A DNA stretch of 7,032 nt from JAITVM01 sp031551135. GTDB lineage: Bacteria; Bacillota; Clostridia; Lachnospirales; JAITVM01. Of the stretch, positions 4,429 through 7,032 are shown in pieces. The stretch spans positions 1 through 7,032 of the forward strand of contig JAVBOA010000057.1 of assembly GCA_031551135.1 (NCBI GenBank). Direction: 5' to 3'. The position numbers were made by a program, and so were the translations under genes. Under the pieces are notes generated by a model. That model was not told where the DNA came from. It made no database searches and saw only the letters and a program-made list of their open reading frames with translations. Numbering within the stretch: position 1 is the stretch's first letter; the number at the start of each line of letters is the position of its first letter.

Positions 4429-6718
4429 AATCCTCAGAAATTTTTTTGATATAACTTAATTCATTTTTTGATTTTAAAAGGATTTTCAATTCCAGATTAT
4501 CTTCACCCATATAAATATTGAAATCCACATCCTTGAAATTTTCCGATTCGATATTCAAAGTGGCATTGATTTTGTTTTTAAAATTTGATTTTATATATAA
4601 ATTCATATTACAGACTTTATCTCCAATTAATATAGGCAAATTCAAACTTCGTTCATCATTTTCGTTTATTATATATTGAAATAAAATCAAATTTTCGATA
4701 TCAGAAAGATTTAAAATATCCGATAATTCATGTTTGTTTTGCTTTTCTTTTTCTAAAAATTTACGCATTTTTTTTAATATTTCATCCGCTGATTGGCCGT
4801 TTTCGAAATCGCTCAAATTATTTTCCAAAAGTTCAGGCGGCAGCTCTTCAATCGACTCGACAAGCATATTTCTGCGGTATTTTTCGGATAAAGTGATATT
4901 CCCGAAATTATACGGGATTCCATTTGACTGCATCCATAAAATTGTATGCGGATTCGTGTTCAATACTTGATTTATATAGTCTATGATAAGTTGATTTATA
5001 TTGTAATTATAAAATCCGTAATTTCGAAAATTATAATTCAGTTCTTCAATATTCGTTTCAAAAAATGCATTATTTCGGATTTCCATTTCCAGCCTTTCGG
5101 GATAAAGGTTTCGTGATAATTCATCAATATTTATTTGGTTTAAAAACGACTGGTTCAAAACAAAATCCCGATTTAAATTTCTTTCGATAATTTCGCCGCT
5201 GTCTTCTTCATAGTTTTCATAAAAGTTCATTATATTTCGCAGATTCAAATTTCGCAGATTTAGTAAATCCTCACGGTATCGGGCAAAATATAAAGCATTA
5301 TAGATTTTTTTTGCTTCAATATTTCCTTGATCCCGCCTGTATTGATCCAAAAAAACAATCGTTTCCGTACTGTATTTATTATTAAATTTATTTATATAAT
5401 TAACTAAAGTTGAAATACCTATTTCAAGCGGATTTTCATTTTGTGAAATAATATACGCCGCTTGAATCGGGCTGAAACTTCTTATTAATTGGTTTATAGA
5501 TTTTATTTGAACAATATTTTCCGGACTTAGATTCAAATTATTTTGAAAAAGTGCATTGTAAGCAAAATTATTTTGTGCCGTATTATTAAAACCCATTTCC
5601 TCCAAGGCTCTTTGATTCTGATTAGAGAAGTAGTTTCTGATATCCGAATAATTTAAAATCTCGCCCAAATTAAAATCCCGATTCAAAATTCTGGCATAAG
5701 GAATATCCCTGATATTATTAAAAATATTTCTCATTGTCTCGATATTTTCTCTATTAACCCGCGCGTTCATTAAATTTAATTCCGGAACAAATTCCCGGTC
5801 AATTTCAACATTCGAGCCGATATTATTTAAAAAAACCGGAATATTATTAGATGCATCTCCGGCCAAAAATCGCCCGACAGCCAGATTTAAAGTTCGCTGA
5901 ATATCAGTATTTTGGGGGATATTTGTCAAATAATTATATCTGGCTAGATTTTTATTTGTAATGCTCACAAAATTAAAAACGAATTTTTTTGCGGTATTTA
6001 TATTTGTTTCCGATACGAAAATATTTCTTTTATTCAGAGCATTTATAATGTCGTTTTCCAAAGTATCGCTGTTATCCACTGGATTTTCAGAGTTTCTGTT
6101 TGAAAAAACCGCTTTGTAAATATTTCGCAATAAAATTCTTTCGTTTCCGCGAAGCAGACCAAAAATCGCATTGTCGTCTAAGTTTTCAAGTTCCAGAATT
6201 TCGTTTAGTGATGATTCGGCAAAAGAAATCGATCTTGTGTTAATAGGCGCATTGTTCGCCAATAGGCTCATCATTATTCGCCTTTGCAGATTTTCATCGT
6301 CTGTTAAAAAGTTTGATTTGTATTCATTTATATATCTGTCTATTTCATCCGTATTAAAATTATTTCTTGTGTATCTTAATTCACGCATAGCCCTGAAAAA
6401 AAGCGGTAAATCGATTTTTTCCGGAGAAATTCCTTTTGAGACCAAGAGATTTACAATATTATCATCAATTGCAAAAGCACGGTTTGAGAGCTCGTGGCGA
6501 ATCTGATTCAAAATCCTAATTTCTTTAAGTTCATCCTGTGTAAAATTATTATTTGGTATATTTAAAAGATTTGTTCTCAATTCTCTTTGGAAATTAACCC
6601 TTCCCTGTTCTGTATCAGAATTAACCTGTACAAAAAGATTATCTATAAAATCATTTTCAATTCTTTGCAGATTATTAATTCGGTTTTCGTTGTCGATAAT
6701 TTTTATTTCATTCGCCAT
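4397..6718 (-). CDS. Large Asn-rich putative flagellar protein (DUF6240/FliK-like), C-terminus replaced by repeat B
   Basis: The 773-residue protein has no signal peptide or membrane segment and is rich in Asn, Ile, Leu and Glu, mostly predicted helical (residues 1-680). The last ~85 residues (LNLPILIGDKVCNMNLYIK... LELKILLKSKNELSYI) resemble the beta-rich C-terminal domain of FliK hook-length control proteins and of DUF6240 proteins found with clostridial flagellar genes. This is recalled resemblance, not a search result. Position upstream of flagellin on the same strand supports a flagellar role. The start at 6718 has AGGTGA six bases upstream. Codon 769 begins at the first base of repeat copy B, so the final ILFSF and the TGA are repeat-encoded. 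The native tail, by removing the repeat exactly, would be LQSRNVEYILLR. Function may or may not survive. Confidence 0.75.
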   Translation of the reverse strand: MANEIKIIDNENRINNLQRIENDFIDNLFVQVNSDTEQGRVNFQRELRTNLLNIPNNNFTQDELKEIRILNQIRHELSNRAFAIDDNIVNLLVSKGISPEKIDLPLFFRAMRELRYTRNNFNTDEIDRYINEYKSNFLTDDENLQRRIMMSLLANNAPINTRSISFAESSLNEILELENLDDNAIFGLLRGNERILLRNIYKAVFSNRNSENPVDNSDTLENDIINALNKRNIFVSETNINTAKKFVFNFVSITNKNLARYNYLTNIPQNTDIQRTLNLAVGRFLAGDASNNIPVFLNNIGSNVEIDREFVPELNLMNARVNRENIETMRNIFNNIRDIPYARILNRDFNLGEILNYSDIRNYFSNQNQRALEEMGFNNTAQNNFAYNALFQNNLNLSPENIVQIKSINQLIRSFSPIQAAYIISQNENPLEIGISTLVNYINKFNNKYSTETIVFLDQYRRDQGNIEAKKIYNALYFARYREDLLNLRNLNLRNIMNFYENYEEDSGEIIERNLNRDFVLNQSFLNQINIDELSRNLYPERLEMEIRNNAFFETNIEELNYNFRNYGFYNYNINQLIIDYINQVLNTNPHTILWMQSNGIPYNFGNITLSEKYRRNMLVESIEELPPELLENNLSDFENGQSADEILKKMRKFLEKEKQNKHELSDILNLSDIENLILFQYIINENDERSLNLPILIGDKVCNMNLYIKSNFKNKINATLNIESENFKDVDFNIYMGEDNLELKILLKSKNELSYIKKISEDLKKYLILFSF

Positions 6719-6736
6719 ATTTCATCACCTAAATTC

Positions 6737-6758
6737 TTATCGAAAATATATATTTTTA
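6737..6758 (-). promoter_or_regulatory. Weak sigma-28-like promoter before the 773-residue gene
   Basis: TCGATAA (6737-6743, minus strand) closely matches the sigma-28 -10 element and lies about 20 bases before the start codon. The only TAAA upstream (6755-6758) is 11 bases away rather than about 15. Flagellar regulation is plausible but the poor spacing keeps confidence low. Confidence 0.25.
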
Positions 6759-6794
6759 AATAATGTACAATTAATGTAATATCTGTATTAAATT

Positions 6795-6903
6795 ATACTA
6801 TTTCCCTTTTAAAGAATAGAAAAAAATATTTCATTCCGCACTTGAAGCGTTGTGCGGAACGCTTCGCTGTGAAAATTTTTTTCTACAAATCAAATGGGAA
6901 TTA
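6795..6903. repeat. Repeat copy C: MITE-like element interrupted near its right end by the IS
   Basis: The copy starts ATACTATTTCCCTTTT (6795-6810) and has the same A-rich arm as copy B, TAGAAAAAAATATTTCA (6817-6833), pairing with 6870-6885. Its central stem is TTCCGCAC (6834-6841) with GTGCGGAA (6852-6859). The right terminal repeat should read roughly AAAAGGGAAATAGTAT. The sequence gives AAATGGGAATTA (6892-6903) and then enters the IS terminal repeat. The IS therefore appears to have inserted at a TA inside this terminal repeat, leaving the last four bases (GTAT) on the far side. Confidence 0.75.
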
Positions 6904-6920
6904 GGGCGTGTTTTGTAAAT
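6902..6920. repeat. IS terminal inverted repeat (right copy) plus TA
   Basis: TAGGGCGTGTTTTGTAAAT, the exact inverse of 123-141. TA at 6902-6903 is the probable target dinucleotide. The transposase stop codon lies a few bases inside (6924-6926). Confidence 0.85.
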
Positions 6921-7032
6921 CCACTACACTGTACAATTTAAACAAATACCAATAGAAGCAATGCAAACAAAACCAGCGAAAACAGAAGCAAGTTTATCAT
7001 AGCGAGTGGCAATACGACGATAGTTTTTCAAC
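6904..7032 (-). mobile_element. IS5-family insertion sequence, 3' end, right copy
   Basis: Terminal repeat GGGCGTGTTTTGTAAAT followed by a transposase C-terminus on the minus strand. It has the same orientation and terminal repeat as the element at 1-139, so the two make a direct-repeat pair like a composite transposon. The rest of the copy is beyond the window. Confidence 0.85.
6924..7032 (-). CDS. IS5-family transposase, C-terminal fragment (cut by window edge)
   Basis: Thirty-five codons ending in TAG read LKNYRRIATRYDKLASVFAG and then FVCIASIGICLNCTV. 'LKNYRRIATRYDKLA...F' is the well-known C-terminal signature of IS5-family DDE transposases, just after the catalytic Glu. The frame is open to the window edge. 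It pairs logically with the N-terminal fragment at 1-58, but the two are not contiguous here, so identity of the copies cannot be proved. Confidence 0.85.
   Translation of the reverse strand, partial: LKNYRRIATRYDKLASVFAGFVCIASIGICLNCTV

Noticed and set aside
4734..4970. Plus-strand ORF of 78 codons inside the 773-residue gene
   Set aside because: Antisense shadow; Ser/Phe-rich composition reflects the Glu/Lys-rich opposite strand.
6171..6506. Plus-strand ORF of 111 codons inside the 773-residue gene
   Set aside because: Antisense shadow with Ser/Phe-rich composition and no recognisable motif.
1007..6903. CRISPR array as an explanation for repeats A, B and C
   Set aside because: Only three copies, kilobases apart, with terminal inverted repeats and no regular spacers.

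Overview
This AT-rich window carries a compact, entirely minus-strand gene set bounded on both sides by partial copies of the same IS5-family insertion sequence. The flagellin ends, the M18 aminopeptidase, the repeated AGGTGA-type ribosome binding sites and the Asn/Ile-rich flagellar-type protein fit a low-GC Firmicute, most likely a motile clostridium (perhaps Lachnospirales-like). That assignment is inference; no rRNA or other phylogenetic marker is present.

Layout, left to right (transcription runs right to left). 1-139: 5' end of an IS5-type element with the first 19 codons of its transposase and a perfect terminal repeat. 279-318: stem-loop closing a toxin-antitoxin operon. 317-887: RelE/ParE-type toxin and Phd/YefM-type antitoxin, overlapping by 8 bp, behind a promoter with a perfect palindrome in its spacer. 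1007-1120: repeat copy A, whose long hairpin plus T-tract also looks like the aminopeptidase terminator. 1219-2514: full-length M18 aminopeptidase with its own promoter and a 17-bp palindrome in the leader. 2689-2720: strong flagellin terminator. 2732-4174: complete flagellin. 4158-4262: a 34-codon ORF with a good ribosome binding site overlapping the flagellin start. 4302-4414: repeat copy B, a 113-bp palindromic MITE-like element. 4397-6718: a 773-residue Asn-rich protein, probably flagellum-associated (FliK-like tail, DUF6240-like). 6795-6903: repeat copy C, broken near its right end by the second IS copy. 6904-7032: 3' end of that IS with the last 35 transposase codons.

The most interesting structure is the small repeat family (A, B, C). 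B and C share 14-16 bp terminal inverted repeats, a long outer stem with T-tracts on both strands, and a central 8-bp stem in which three base pairs differ between copies by compensatory changes. Copy B sits inside the 3' end of the 773-residue gene: its first base begins codon 769 and it supplies the last five residues and the stop. Removing it in silico gives a new C-terminus whose stop falls inside the ribosome binding site of the 34-codon ORF, so an ancestral translationally coupled chain (773-aa protein, small ORF, flagellin) can be read through the scar. The same deletion also brings together a TAAA-N15-CCGAAAC sigma-28-like promoter.

The two IS edges abut sequences that, when joined, rebuild the missing end of repeat copy C. 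The two ends may therefore be the halves of one insertion (a circular or tandem unit), or the IS may favour this repeat as a target.
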